Assembly: GCA_020747065.1 (NCBI GenBank)
Contig: JAGMVK010000015.1
Span: 62,001-126,000, forward strand
Length of the DNA: 64,000 bases
Direction of reading: 5' to 3'
Source: Cadophora sp. MPI-SDFR-AT-0126
Lineage: Eukaryota; Ascomycota; Leotiomycetes; Helotiales; Ploettnerulaceae
Position numbers and translations under genes: made by a program. The notes below the pieces were generated by a model. That model had not been told where the DNA came from and did no database searches. It worked only from the letters and a program-made list of their open reading frames with translations. Numbering within the stretch: the stretch's first letter is position 1; the number at the start of each line of letters is the position of its first letter. Positions 1 through 12,005 of this stretch are shown here, one piece after another.

Positions 1-804
1 TTGGGCAAGTCGTTTAGCCAGATAACGACTGCGTTTTTCAACGAAGGCAGCCGACTGTGCTTCAAGATCTAGTCGTGCTTCGGTAGAAGCTTCCTTGGAA
101 AACTTTCCAATTAACTCCTCGAAAATATGTGAGAACTTCTGCTTGCTCATGACTTGTAGTGCCAAAGGATAGAGATATCCTAGTTTCTCATCGTCGCGGA
201 GTAAAGCGAACAGTTCCGTGGAAAGATTCATCGATATTCCGGTGGTGGACTGGGAGTAAGTTGTTTCTTTAAAGTCCGAGAAAATACTTCCGTGCCCTTC
301 TTCTAGCTCTGTTGAGCTGCCAGAGGAGGATCGGGGCAAGCTGGTTGAGCGAGGCGGACTATTCATTGACGAAGACTCCTGTTTTAACCTCTCAATATAC
401 TTCCTCTCAGCCTCGATATCATCAAGCAGATCCTCCACCTTAATATATAAGTCCGATTTCTCCTTTTTGAGAATTCGGTTCTCCTTGTTATTTGCAGCAA
501 GTAAAGCATTCAGCCTCGCTGTGCTAGCCTCATGTTGCCGGATCTTCTCGTTTGCGGCATCGAGGGCTTCTTGCACAGCAGAGAGATTATGGCGCTGAAC
601 TTCGGTTTCTCTGTCTGACAAGTGGCTAGATGCATTATGAGATAAATCAAGCGTATTTCTGAGAGAGGCTCGGTCGTTAGCGCTAGAAGACGCTGAGCCG
701 ATGCCCGAGCCACGAGAGCTAGAGCGGTGCTGATGAGATGGAGAATCTTTGGTGCCACGCTCGTAGTGGACTTTCTTTTTTTTGCTGGAGTTTGAGGCGG
801 ACAT
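1..804 (-). CDS. Coiled-coil, Ser-rich hypothetical protein (N-terminal part, runs off left edge)
   Basis: The minus strand is open for 268 codons from an ATG at 802-804 to the window edge with no stop, so this is the N-terminal part of a longer protein. It begins with a basic patch (MSASNSSKKKKVHYERG) and a Ser-rich disordered stretch to about residue 50. A charged helical segment with coiled-coil character follows at about residues 65-140 (KENRILKKEKSDLYIKVEDL), then a Ser/Pro linker (SPPRSTSLPRSSSGSS) and a second acidic/helical part. I do not recognise a family. The opening resembles short disordered heads of many fungal regulatory proteins, but that is an impression. The longest open frame in another phase (510-983, minus) is a shadow. 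No intron is needed inside the visible part. Confidence 0.7.
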   Translation of the reverse strand, partial: MSASNSSKKKKVHYERGTKDSPSHQHRSSSRGSGIGSASSSANDRASLRNTLDLSHNASSHLSDRETEVQRHNLSAVQEALDAANEKIRQHEASTARLNALLAANNKENRILKKEKSDLYIKVEDLLDDIEAERKYIERLKQESSSMNSPPRSTSLPRSSSGSSTELEEGHGSIFSDFKETTYSQSTTGISMNLSTELFALLRDDEKLGYLYPLALQVMSKQKFSHIFEELIGKFSKEASTEARLDLEAQSAAFVEKRSRYLAKRLAQ

Positions 805-3302
805 CTCAACAGGGAAGAGTAATGTTTGTTTGTGGTGAGAGCTCGATGTGCTACCAGCAGACATGTTGTCATTTTGACCCAGAACTGTGTGGTCACAGAC
901 ATGTTGGGGGAAGGGGGGAAGCCTTGATCGCAAGGCATTCTTGGGGAGTGGGGTGCAGTCATACGAAGGTAATGAGGGCGCATACTTCATACAAGTAATC
1001 GGGCGTAGTCATGCAGCAAGTTGCCTCGCTTCTTCAAGACCACTTGCTACAGCCACAAGAAATGTTACGCCCTGGACATACGAAGGCAAGAATTAGCGGG
1101 GAAGAGGAAGCAGAGATGAAATCAAGTGCAGATCTTCTTGACTATGGTGGAATGGGAGAGCTTAGCTGCATGGGTTTACGCTCCTTCGATTGGGCCAACA
1201 GTAGCAGGGAATTGATTTTCTTAGACGCTCAAGCATATCAGAGCATAGTAGCTCCCGCTGAGATCACTGGTTTTGTGGGCTTTGATGTTGGAATTTGGTG
1301 GCCCCCTGTTGCAACGCAATTGTGAGAAGCAATCATGGTGTACTGGTCTAGTACTTCGAGATCACATTTATTTGTCCTTCTGCTGCGGATGCTAGTTCGG
1401 CCATATACCGCTGCCGGTAATCACAAACTTCGATAATCTCTAGGGCCAGGATGTTTCGTCCAGTCCTTGTGTTTTCTCCCCATCAGTACCGTCGGGTTCC
1501 CTCCTCAATTTCCAGTGGCTGACCAAATGATCTATTATCCTTCGTATCTGATCCTATAAAATAGAACGCTAGAACAAATCACGAAATCGAAATCCCATAT
1601 CCAAGTCCACCAAGACATTGAGCCGTAGGTGCCACTCTTGTTGCGCCAACACCTTGGGCATAGCCACGTATCTACACCTTTCCCCTTCTACCCTCGTCTT
1701 CTTGCCTTCGCCATTCAGGTGTTCCTTACGGTAACTATTCTGTCTGCTGAGAATCCTTCGTGACGTCTGTAAGCTTGAGATTGTAGTTATATGAGGTAGA
1801 ATGGCCTCAATGAGTGGTTAGTTGAGTCCGCCCCGCGGGTCGCGAAGTGGTAAATGTTAGGGGGGGTAAAAACACATCGATGTGGGCCGCCGATGTGTGA
1901 TATGAGGCATTGCAGACATCTTTGTTCAGGAACCAGGCTTACCTCGCTAGATTCTAGGTGTTGATGTCTTGGGTATCATGCGTCAGACTTAGTTTCTGCG
2001 TTTCTGCTATATCTTCTCTGCCTGGCGCTGAGCTGCCATTTATCCCAGATGTGAGCACTTTCTGTTGTTTAGCGTCAAGGTTAGCGGCAGTTTACCCGCT
2101 CCGCCCTCGGCCGTACATCCAAGGAGCGAAGCAGATGCATTATGTGTCCAGGACGTGGCTTCATGCATCTATGGATGCACGCTATCAACCTATCTTTTAT
2201 TATTCCTCGATCGGAATAACCAACATCTGCACATACACCAACATTCCAAAAGTAGACACGTACTGTAGCTTGCTTTCGGATGGTCACTACCAGGATTTAG
2301 GGAGAATGATCTGTACCTTTCTAGGCATTACGAGCTGACCAATAGGACAGCCGCGACATGCTGTGTTGGCTCGCCATCTGGATGAACTCAAGTCCAGGGC
2401 TCCTGCTGTAGGGCTCCTGCTGTAGTGAGACGGCCGTACTTCATGCCTGGCCTACCAGACCAGAAAAAGATGCTTGTCAGATCTTAGCTTCGCATGGTTT
2501 GCTGGCTTGAGTTCTAGGTTCTGGGTTCCGGGATCTGGACTGCATTCCCAGTACCTACCCTGCCTTGTCCAGACTCCAGCGGCTGCGACGAAGTAACCTC
2601 AGGACCCTCGACTCGACCATGTCGTCCCCGCGTACTGGGTACAACCGCGCTGGCTAAATGTAGACGGGACAGTAGAAATCTTCAGACGGCCCGGTTGCGT
2701 TTGCGGTTACAACTAATATATTATACCCCGTCCTGTTGGAAAGGTCCTTGGGGTGGTAATTGGTAAAGTGGTTTCAAGCCCGGGAGGGATCCGAGATGGA
2801 GTTTCTGGTTTCTTCCAGTGCAGCTGGATGGGCTAATTTAGTGAAACAGACTGTTGGTATTTGACATTTGAGGGGTTCCTTGCCACTGGATTAATTGATC
2901 TTGCAGATCTCCTTTAGTTAGAAGTCAGAAAGTGGCTCAAATTGAAAGAGTTGAAACTCTTAGCGATGGATGTGGAATTGGATCCGAACCGAAGTTCAGC
3001 TGGAGGTTCATGTTGTACGAGCAAGACACTGTGGCAAGAAGACGAGAAATCAGGACGAATAAAGAATGACTGTCAGCTGAAGCGACCAGAGCGTTCATTC
3101 TCTATGACAGACTATGTACGATTCGTACAGTGTATCTTTTCGCAAGCCTATGCAAGCAATAAGCAATCAATCAGGACCAGATCGCAACCCAGAAATCGAC
3201 AGCGTTAACCCCTAGCTGCAGTAGCATAGCATGTCCATCATACCGAGGGAGATTACGTTTCCCTCCTTTGATATCATGTCTCTCATTCGTAAACCCAGCA
3301 CT
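805..3302. other. Gene-poor intergenic region
   Basis: About 2.5 kb without a supported gene. Open frames here are short, lack family resemblance and do not join by plausible introns. It contains a 12-bp palindrome (CACATCGATGTG, 1873-1884) and a doubled GGGCTCCTGCTGTA-type unit near 2398-2425. It includes the upstream region of the 1-804 gene and the 3' side of the permease at 3303. Confidence 0.5.
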
Positions 3303-5148
3303 CTAGACGGTATAGCGGTAAAAGGTGGCGTTGTCGCCTCTCTCGCGCTCGGCGTGCTTCTCTTCCTCAGTGTACATCTCCGGTTGACGGTTGTTGTCAA
3401 TGGCCCACTGGTTGCGGCGAGCGTTCTCGCGACGGAGGTAGAGAGTCATGAAGCAAGTGAGGAGGAACGACATGGAGACCGTGGATGCGAGTGTGACATG
3501 ACCAGGAATGAACCTACGAGAAATCAGTAAGAGTTATTGGGGAACGAGAGCAGTGAGTAACATACCGTGGAGAGTATTTCGGCAAGAAGCAGAAAGCCGA
3601 GATGGCACCACCTAAGTTACCGAAACCGACATGCATAGCGATACCGACACCACGCTTAAGACTGCCACCGATGTTGTTGCCGTTCCATGCAACACCCATG
3701 GGTACCAAGGGGTAGATACCGGAAGCAGCGAAAAAGGTACCGGTGTATTGGACACCGGGCTTGCCGGAACTGGCAAGCATAGCGAAACCGATGATGGCGG
3801 AGGCCTCGTGGGCAAGCATGAAAACACCACGTTGCTTCGCACGGTCGGCAAAGAAACCGGTGCCGATGGTGAAAATACAAGCGACGACGTAAGGGGGAAC
3901 GGTCATAAGCTGACTGTTTTCATTGGAGTAACCCATATTCTTGACAATGCTGTGGCAAGCATTAGTTACATGCCAACGGAACGAGATTGGCGGACCACTT
4001 ACGTTGGCAGGAACAGAGAGATGGAGTACAGAGGGGTGTAGATGCCGATGGTGATCAACATGTGCACGTAAATCTTCCAGTCCTTGAGAGCGTCGGCAGC
4101 ATACTTCAAGTTGAACTCATCAGCGAGAGAGCTGCGATCGGCCTTTAGACGACGTTCAACTTCCGTGCGCTCCTCCTCAGTAAGAAACTTGGCACTGCAT
4201 CATGTTAGCACGGATCGTGAGATCAAAATGCGTAAACATACGTGCGAGGATAATCGTTGATAGCCCAGTAAGCAACGAAGGCGACGAGCAGAGTGGCGAT
4301 ACCCTCCAAGATGAAGATCCAAGACCATCCACCACGGCCAGCAACACCATCCATCTTGCCGATACCGAAGGCGAGGAGACCACCGAATGCACCAGCAGCA
4401 GTAGCGGCCGAGAAGAAGAGTGCCATACGGAGACCACATTCGTGGCGAGCATACCTGGATTGTACATTAGATGTGCTTTTCATCGTCTAGATACGTGACT
4501 ACTTACCACATAGTGATATAGTACGTAACACCAGGGAACAGTCCACCCTCAGCAATGCCTAAGAAAACACGGGCAGCCATGAGTCCATGGTAGTTATGGA
4601 CGAACCCCATGCAGATGGTGCAAATTGCCCAGGCACTTGATTCTCGGTTAGCGGCCTGTCAAACTGTCCAGAGCGTCGAGAACTTACACCATGATGATCG
4701 TCAACCAAAGACTGGGCCGGAGACGCTTCATCATCATATTGGAAGGGATCTCGGCAGCCACGTAGAAGGGGAAGAAGATCGCCAACGCATTGTTATACTG
4801 AAGTGATTTCGCTGGAATACCCAAATCCGGGAGGAGGTTGAAAAGCTTTGCATTTCCGATGTTGGTACGATCAAGGAAAGAAAGGCTGGAATGATCAGCA
4901 TTTGTCCGACGATCGCGATAAGAGACATGAAGTTCGCCTACGCGATTACAAACTTACAGATAGAGCAACGAAAGGAATGGAACAAGATGCCAGTCCAACT
5001 TGCGAAGAAGCGTCTTAGTCCTTGCGGCATCGAAATGGGGGGCGTCATCCAACGATGTGTGGGTGTTGGACGAAGTCTCAACTTCGGCATTGTGGCCCTT
5101 GGTGTTGTCCAAGTCCATAGACGTGTCGCTGTTGTTGATTTTCTCCAT
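3303..5148 (-). CDS. MFS permease of the Dal5 / allantoate-nicotinate (ACS) family
   Basis: Seven exons join in phase (5148-4958, 4885-4688, 4635-4507, 4454-4242, 4194-4003, 3949-3566, 3513-3303) to give 505 residues, normal for this family. Hallmarks are a hydrophilic N-terminus, the TM1 motif FLDRTNIGNAK, then NYHGLMAARVFLGIAEGGLF in TM4, and an RxG-type loop (GTGFFADRAKQRG) between TM8 and TM9. The C-terminal tail is charged (TEEEKHAERERGDNATF). Members import small organic anions such as allantoate, nicotinate, pantothenate or biotin at the plasma membrane; the substrate cannot be told from sequence. All introns have GTAAGT- or GTATGT-like donors. A TATA-like GATATAAG lies about 90 bp upstream of the ATG. 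No frameshift was seen. Confidence 0.93.
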
Positions 5149-7939
5149 TTTGGCCGGATCGAGATCACTAAACTTCGAGGTTGCTGTTTAGAATGAGGCA
5201 CGAATGTAATTCAAGCCTGTGTGGAGGGGGAGACCAGCTTATATCCCCTCATCGCGGGAGGGAACCTGTACCACCATCCATACACCACAGACTTAAAAGT
5301 CCGTGTTGGCGTCCATGGGGCCCCAGATGCTCATGTCTTGGTATTTACTTGGCGCTGCACAACAATTCGACATCGTCGTCCGCCCCTAGTCGTCCATGTG
5401 GCATGCCCGGCCCAACAATCTCTACAGCGAGGACGGTCCCAATCAGCATGCACATCGTCTGCCGAATGAGGATCCATCATTTTGAGTTTTCCTATCTGAG
5501 ATACTTTGACGGCGACACAAAGTTCTTAGAAAGTATGCTCGACAGACGAAAAATGCCCCTATCCCCAGGCCTCGCTTGGAGCGTCTGATACACACTATTT
5601 CTGGCTCTGACAGCTCGATAGACTCAATAGTCAGAACGATCTCCAGCAAGCGCTTGCCCCGTCAATTGGGATTCTGCCGAGAATAATTCTGGCCAGGACA
5701 TTTTGGATTATGCGTCAGCCTAGACGAACAACCCTAGTCAGATGGCGCTCCTTGGCGAATCAGCCCCGATGCCGGGTAAATACAGCAGCGTTGTGTATGG
5801 CTACAAAAGAGACGAAGATAACACATTGATATCTTGCCCAGGAATGTGGCTGTCTAGCCAAGCCGGCCATATGGAAGAAGTCTCATCTGGAAGGGTGGAA
5901 GAATGAACCCTCAGAATAAACATCCTCAAGCGTGGTTTTGAGAGGACGAAGCTGGGATTGAGTGGACTGCATGCAGACCCCAAGCTGAGGTGAGATATGG
6001 ATGCGCGAAGACAATATGAGACTAAAAAAGCACAAGACCGCCATCAAGACCAGAAGATGCATGTCCAAGCTGTCAAAAGGTCGCAAAGCTCTTGGTGCCG
6101 GCATTGGTGGGAAATGTGCGTGCGGCGACGATGGTGGAGAAAAGAAGCAAACGCCTCGTCTCGTGGGAAGAGCGCCGCCCGCTGCCCGCACGGCGCTGGG
6201 CCATCACGTGAACATAGGTATCCTTTTACCCATCGGGCCATATCCCCGGCCTACCAACCAAGAGAATCCAAGAGCCTAATCGGGAGCCCCTGACACTTGG
6301 AGAACTTTAGAGGGTTTCTTCGACTGTACCAATCTTCCAGACTGCCAGTAGTGTTGTCGAGCCGCGCCTCTCGGTAGGGGGTGGAAGATGCTGGGAAATA
6401 CCGCGGCGCTGCTCCTGGCCGGCAGGCCAATTTGAGTTTGAAATGCATCCTCCTGCATGCCTGACCTTGCTAGCTGGAAACAGTCGCCATCTGGACTGTC
6501 ATCTGCAGCAATTTATAATAGATTGACAATTTTGGGGTTTGATTGCTTGTTTTATGTCAGGCCCAAGGGACAGACGAGTGGACGAGTGAAGGTTACACTG
6601 TTTCCTTCGTACTCGGAACGTCGGAAACGACATTTGAAGCCCTGTAGAAAACAAAAGTGAGCAAAGGAGGACAGATAACCTCGATCCTGAGTCTTCTTTC
6701 TGCTTCAGGCTTTCAAAGACCTGAGTGAGCCGGACGCCAGGAAGTACTGCCAAGTGACCGGCTTCCGACCGCTTCACTTGCCGTTGACTCGGCAGACACA
6801 GGTCTTACAGTCCTGAGAGAGGCGGGGTGAGCAAGCGTGAGCTTGGGTTGTTGGCAGAACGCAAGACCTAAACAGCACGAAAAGCAAGACGAAGGCGCAA
6901 AACTCAAGAGAAATATGCAATGCAATGCCCACTAACCAGCTTCCAAGCCCATCTCCGACCAGAGACACCAATCATTTCATCCCCTTGTCCGGACAGTCGA
7001 GCGCAGAAGTTGATTGGACAGTGCAAATATGGTAATCAATCAGAAGTCCGGCACGCAGAAATAAACGAGGGTGTAGAAACCAACACCTAAGAGCTTCCAA
7101 GAGTTCCAAGAACCGACGACGTTGAGAGAAACAAGAACGGGTGCGAAACACGGGGAAGCGAGCGAAAGCTGGAGAATCTGGAGAAGTGGATTCTTAAGAG
7201 TCAAATTCAACATCTGCGGACAAGGAGTCCCTTTTAAAAGGCAGCCAGCCATCCGCCGTCTGTCCGTGGAGATGGAAAGTGGAATGGCAAGGGCGAATGA
7301 GCATGCCCCTCTCCAAGCCGAACACCCGAGCAGCTTACAGCACGGTGATGCTATTCCTAGCCTTGGCAGTAGCTTCCTCGTTAATATACCTGGCCGATGT
7401 ACATTCCACTTTTCCATCATTTTGCCAAGCGAGGCCTCTCGGAGGCTGGAAAGGAGAAAGATTTTGCTGGGAGCTGTTTCAGTTACGTTATTCACACGTG
7501 ACATACAATTGCATCTCGATTCGGCACTTCACCTCATCGCCAAGGTAATGTGGTGTGACGGCCAAGTCAAGGGTTCATCAGAGAAGCATGCGCCAAAACA
7601 GACTGTCGGGATGACCTGATTTTTGATGCAAGGGGTTTTCTGGTCTGGACTCTTCCTTTCGGGTAATATACACGTGATGGATGAATCAAAACACATGCAG
7701 TCGTCTAAGTCTTTTTCATCTGGTGTCCATTGATGGCCCCAAGATCAATCGCACCAGGCCACTTCTCATCGTCCAGGATCGAATCATAGTGTTATTTACG
7801 CTGCGTTACAAGCTTCCAGCACAGAGCCACTGACCGTATTCAGGATGTATATGATTCCATAATGAGCATTGCATACCAAATATTTCACTCGTAAACATTT
7901 CTCCACGCTCAGCCCCGTCTCAATAGCGACCATTCGTTC
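5149..7939. other. Intergenic region, no supported gene
   Basis: About 2.8 kb. Several frames of 60-165 codons exist on both strands (longest 7122-7619 + and 7040-7504 -), but they overlap each other, have no recognisable domain and look compositional. A CACGTG box occurs near 6204. The left part is the promoter of the permease that starts at 5148. Confidence 0.5.
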
Positions 7940-8542
7940 CTAAATTGTCGTCGTCAACAATCTCCAACTAATAAGCATCAACACAGCGGTATTCCTCGCA
8001 TGCTCGAGCACGTTCTCACTCCCTTTCGTGGCCATCAACAGCCCAATGTCAGAACACCCCGCCACGGTCCACGAACCCATCAAAACACCCACCGCTCGCC
8101 TCTCTTCCAAAAGAGCGAGGGTCAATGTCGTGATTCCAGTGGCTGCCATTCGTCCCCCAATCCCGGGTACGAACAGAGTATTTGTTGTATCAGCAAAGGG
8201 GATGCCGAAGAAGTTGGCAACTGTGAGCTGTGAGTTGATGAATTTAAGAGTCGAGCTGGAGTCGATCTTATGGGATGAAATGATGAGAAGGTTGGGAAGC
8301 TGGTAGGTTGAGATTACATACAATGAATAGGTGAGAGGTATGCCACTGCTCCTCCCATGACTAGAACACTGCCTACAGTTTTCGCCGCTGTAGAAGAATG
8401 GCTCATGTTAGGTTGCATTCTATGATGATTCGATCTACGCTGGAGAGCCGGAGAACTCACCATCCATCGGTCTAAAGAATGCTAGACATCCGGCCAGAAT
8501 TGGAGCGCCGCTCCCGACAACCAGCTTCAAGATATCTCCCAT
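7940..8542 (-). CDS. DUF4267 family small membrane protein
   Basis: Three exons (8542-8461, 8387-8322, 8220-7940) join in phase to a 142-residue protein with four hydrophobic segments, the size and layout of DUF4267 proteins. The start is the ATG at 8540-8542 (MGDILKLVVGSGAPILAG). Family-like features are the FFGIPF element, the G-rich stretch PGIGGRMAATGITTLTLAL, the ERRAVGVLMGSW helix and a WTVAGCSDIGLLM helix. The intron 2 acceptor is the second of two adjacent CACAG sites; only that one keeps frame and gives SPIHFANFFGIP. Function is unknown; DUF4267 proteins are integral membrane proteins often found next to redox or metabolite genes. About 140 bp upstream there is GTGAGCCGAG (8683-8692), part of the motif repeated in the neighbouring cluster. 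Confidence 0.8.
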
Positions 8543-10036
8543 CCTTCGGTGTTCAGGATTAGATATTGTGGACAAGCAGGTAGACGGTATTGATTTATGT
8601 CAAACTCGACGTCTGTGGATGTCGCTCGCAATAGAACGGATTCTTGAATACCGGTCAAGCTGCTGGATCGAACTTCAAGTTTGTGAGCCGAGAAATCAAG
8701 TTGAAGTCTCTAGGGATCGAAGGAGAGACACCTTCTGGTCCCATGAAGACGCATAAGATTGACCACTTCACCGTCCATCGTCCATCACCTGTTTCCAAAA
8801 TGCTACAGACAACAAAGGTCCGTCATTCGCAAATGTCCGTAATTACAAATGGATGATAGAAGTGATGCCATGGTTGAACCATGGAGTTTCCGGCGTAGGC
8901 CCTCAGTAGAGTGTGTTAATGAAGAAGCGGTGGAGCTCGCGATCATCGCCAAAAACAGAGTAAAAATCCGCAGCTTTGTCACCATGAGCCTCGAGAATGT
9001 GGGTTCGGAGGTGTAGCTGGTGCCACTAGAGAGCTGGTGCTTACAAATAAAACTGATAAGTTAAGCTGCCGTCGGACATTCATGTTACTGGAGATGGGTG
9101 ATTGTGCCGCTCGGACATTTTCATGCTGCCAGAGTCCGAGCTATTGAGTCGTTCTTTTCACAGCATGATCAATTAGGCATGCAGTGCGAGGCGTCCCCAA
9201 TCTCACTCCTCACAGAGAACGATGTTCCGAACATATAAAAATTGACGCAATTGCATATCTGATCATCAAATGAGATCCATTGACTAAGCAATTGACTCAT
9301 GTCCATCATGCTTCCGTTCGCATTGCCTAATTCCATCTCTCGCTCTCTCGGTAAGTCAGCTGTCTTGACGTAATGGAAAAGCTAATCTTCTCACCTCGAT
9401 CGCCCTCTTGAAAATAAAGGAGAGTTTTTGCACGAATAACTCTTGCCCTTGAACGTCATACATCGGTGTGAAGCACCTAGTGACAAATTGTCGTTGTATT
9501 AATCTCTTTGTTGATTTGTCCTTTCATCCGTCGCATCTAAGCGAAAGATGTACACTCACGTTCAAAAGCCAACCAGTTGGTACCAGGCAAAAAGACCAAG
9601 GACCATTCATGCCGCCACGTGAGATATCTCACTTACCCATACAGAGGGCATTGAGGAAGCCAAAATTAAAGTTGAGCATATGGCAGGTGATATCGTCACG
9701 TTGCCAATCACCAGGCTCCCATACCACGGAACCCCGGAACCAAAACTTCTTGTCTATCTCAACTCACTGAACCCAACTCTGATCAACCCAATAATCGGGG
9801 CTAAGGACCGGGCTCAGTAGCGAGGGGTACGCATATTGACAGGCTCGGCATGTGAGCCTTTTGCCCGTTCCTGGGCACATCCACGTGGAGGCGGGGTTGT
9901 GTCTTGGTAGTGTATATGCAAGCGAAATAGCGTCTTGACGAGAAGCTAGAGTCTTAGCATGGCTTGCCAATACTGCTGTTATAGAGCTGTTAGAAGATGA
10001 CGTTGTAAATGTAACTATGCTTTATTGGCATTTGTC
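8543..10036. other. Intergenic region with one weak small secreted ORF candidate
   Basis: About 1.5 kb. The only frame worth noting is 8803-8985 (-), 60 codons, beginning with a signal-peptide-like segment (MVTKLRIFTLFLAMIASSTA) and ending in a CCL tail. It has no homologue that I recognise and no splice support, so it is not called as a gene. The rest shows nothing convincing. Confidence 0.4.
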
Positions 10037-11079
10037 TTACTGCTTGCCAACGCTTTGCTCCCACTCTTCGTGTTCCCTCTCGAATTTCTGCCAGACTCCG
10101 GCTTTGTCTCTCGCCCAATCTTCAGTCCTAAATTCTCCTGGCCATCCATACTCCTCGGTGAGAATCTTCTTCAACGGATAGTGCTGTACCAATCAGCCAT
10201 TATCTAGGACCGATAAATGCGAAGAATTTCGTACGTACCAGATGATGATAGAAGTCTAGGAATCCTTGCCGAGACTCCCATGTAAATGGTAATAAGTCAA
10301 GACTCCTAATTCTTTCAAGATGCGCACGCAGAAATGACACTGCATTTCGGTAATGATTGGGTTCGTCTGGACGCTCCAACTGCATCTTCATCATGTGCCG
10401 AATTGCTAACTCTTCGGATCGTATCTGCGCCTCGACAAGTAAACTGAGTCATTTTCATCCCACATAAGATCACAAGCTTGATATCGAAATTTGAGATTCA
10501 AAACTCACTTTGCCTGGTGTCCAACACCAACCACTCCAAATCCGGATCCTCCGCCTCGGTTAACGCGACATCACACGGTAATAGATAATCTGTTCGGGGC
10601 TCATCTGACCACGCATTGCGCTCGGGATCTCTACTCCTGAGAACCTGCTCATTCCTCAAAAAATTATACATCCATCCACCCCCAAAACAAGGATACTCCA
10701 ACTCTTCAGAGTCGCCCATCCCGTAATCCGTATACGGCATCCACTTCATGAGCGAGATGACGGCGGGATCGATGTGAAGGGATTCGCATAATGTGACGTT
10801 GATTTTGTGGCCGTTGGGAGGGGCGAAGATCACGGATTTGGGAGGAAGATAGGCGAGTTTGAGGAGGAGCGTGTAAATTTCGTTTAGCAGGGTGATGATG
10901 GCGTCTTCGGAGTAGGGTGTTGAGGTTGTGTCGATTGGTGGTGTTGAGGGTCGAGGGACCAGGAAGCGAGATGGGCAGGGCGGGGGCCATGACCGACCTG
11001 GGAGGCGGAGGAGGTAGAGTGCAATACTGGCGATTATGCAAAGTGAGAGAGCGAACATGAGTTCAGATAACGCAAGCAT
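10037..11079 (-). CDS. Hypothetical protein with N-terminal membrane anchor
   Basis: Three exons (11079-10514, 10443-10239, 10183-10037) give 305 residues. Residues 1-27 form a hydrophobic signal anchor (LMFALSLCIIASIALYLL), followed by a Pro-rich linker and an alpha-helical, acidic, Trp-rich body ending WQKFEREHEEWEQSVGKQ. No family is recognised. Joining exon 1 to exon 2 in frame works best with a GC donor (ACCAG|GCAAAG), giving LDTSLLVEAQIRSEELAIRH; the nearby GT site (CAAA|GTGAGT) leaves the wrong phase for every acceptor tried. The second intron is ordinary (CTG|GTACGT...TACAG). It lies next to the Zn2Cys6 gene on the opposite strand; the 926 bp between them contains one CTAGCGAG site (11405-11412). 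A weaker alternative donor (TTG|GTGTTG) also keeps frame. Confidence 0.7.
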
Positions 11080-12005
11080 TTTGTTGCTTCGATTGCAAAC
11101 TGTGTTGTGCTGATGAGACCTAGACGCGACGATCTTCTTTGGTGGATCACTGAAATCACATGATGTTCTGCTGAGACAGGTGAGTAGGTATTTCCAAACA
11201 CGAACTAGTAAAATCCGTGAGAGGTGTTTGGAACATTAGATCTTCATGATGCCATGAATCTACTCTTTCTTCATCTAGCAAGAATATGCTTAAGAAAGTC
11301 TGGCAATCTGAGAAATGTATGTAATTATCTGAGATTTTCCAATACTTTTTGGGATACGGGGTACACATTCCCTTGTACGCGTCGTGTGATTTTTCGAACA
11401 CCTACTCGCTAGGACTTTGAATTTCTAAACCAAATCCTCAGTGGCATTAGGAGATTTGACCGACCAAAGAACAGGCTGATCTCGTCGATATTGTGATACA
11501 AGTGCTCGCTTGAGCGATGTCAATCTCAACCCTCTCATCAAGTCTCACATGGAGTCTTTTTCTTTTCCATTCCTTCCCGCCAAAGAAACAGTGGATAAGT
11601 GCAGAAATTTAATTTCTGTATAATTTATCAACCCATCCTTCTACTGGAGTTACACGCAGTAGATTCGCTTTCTCAATGGTTTCTGCGAATGACTGTAATC
11701 CAAGCATCTCAGGACTAGAAGCATCGCCCTTGCATCAATGCGAAACCGAAAATGGATGCTCAACCAATTTTTGGTATCTTCTTGGACATTGGCCAGCTCA
11801 AGTGTAGAGGAAGGCTTTGCGGTAAGTGGAGGGAGAGCCCGGGAAAGTGGGTGGGTGTGGGCATCTCGAATGCGGGGGAGTTCACCGACAGTCCCCGGTC
11901 GAATATAGCAACTCCAGAAAACATACTTCCTAGATGTGACGTTTTTTCGGTCAAGAAGAATTTAAATCAACGGTACTGCACGATATAGCTCTTACAAAGT
12001 TCAAG
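11080..12005. promoter_or_regulatory. Divergent intergenic region of anchored protein and Zn2Cys6 regulator
   Basis: 926 bp between two divergently transcribed genes, so it must hold both promoters. It contains one CTAGCGAG site (minus sense, 11405-11412), the 5' half of the motif found in the dioxygenase and hydrolase/MFS promoters, but without the GCCGA half. No clear TATA box. Confidence 0.4.

Noticed and set aside
7040..7619. Overlapping frames of 154 and 165 codons on opposite strands
   Set aside because: Mut ually antisense, no domain, no signal peptide, composition not protein-like; treated as chance frames.
8803..8985. 60-residue secreted peptide candidate
   Set aside because: Signal-like start but no homology, no intron and short; noted in the intergenic entry only.
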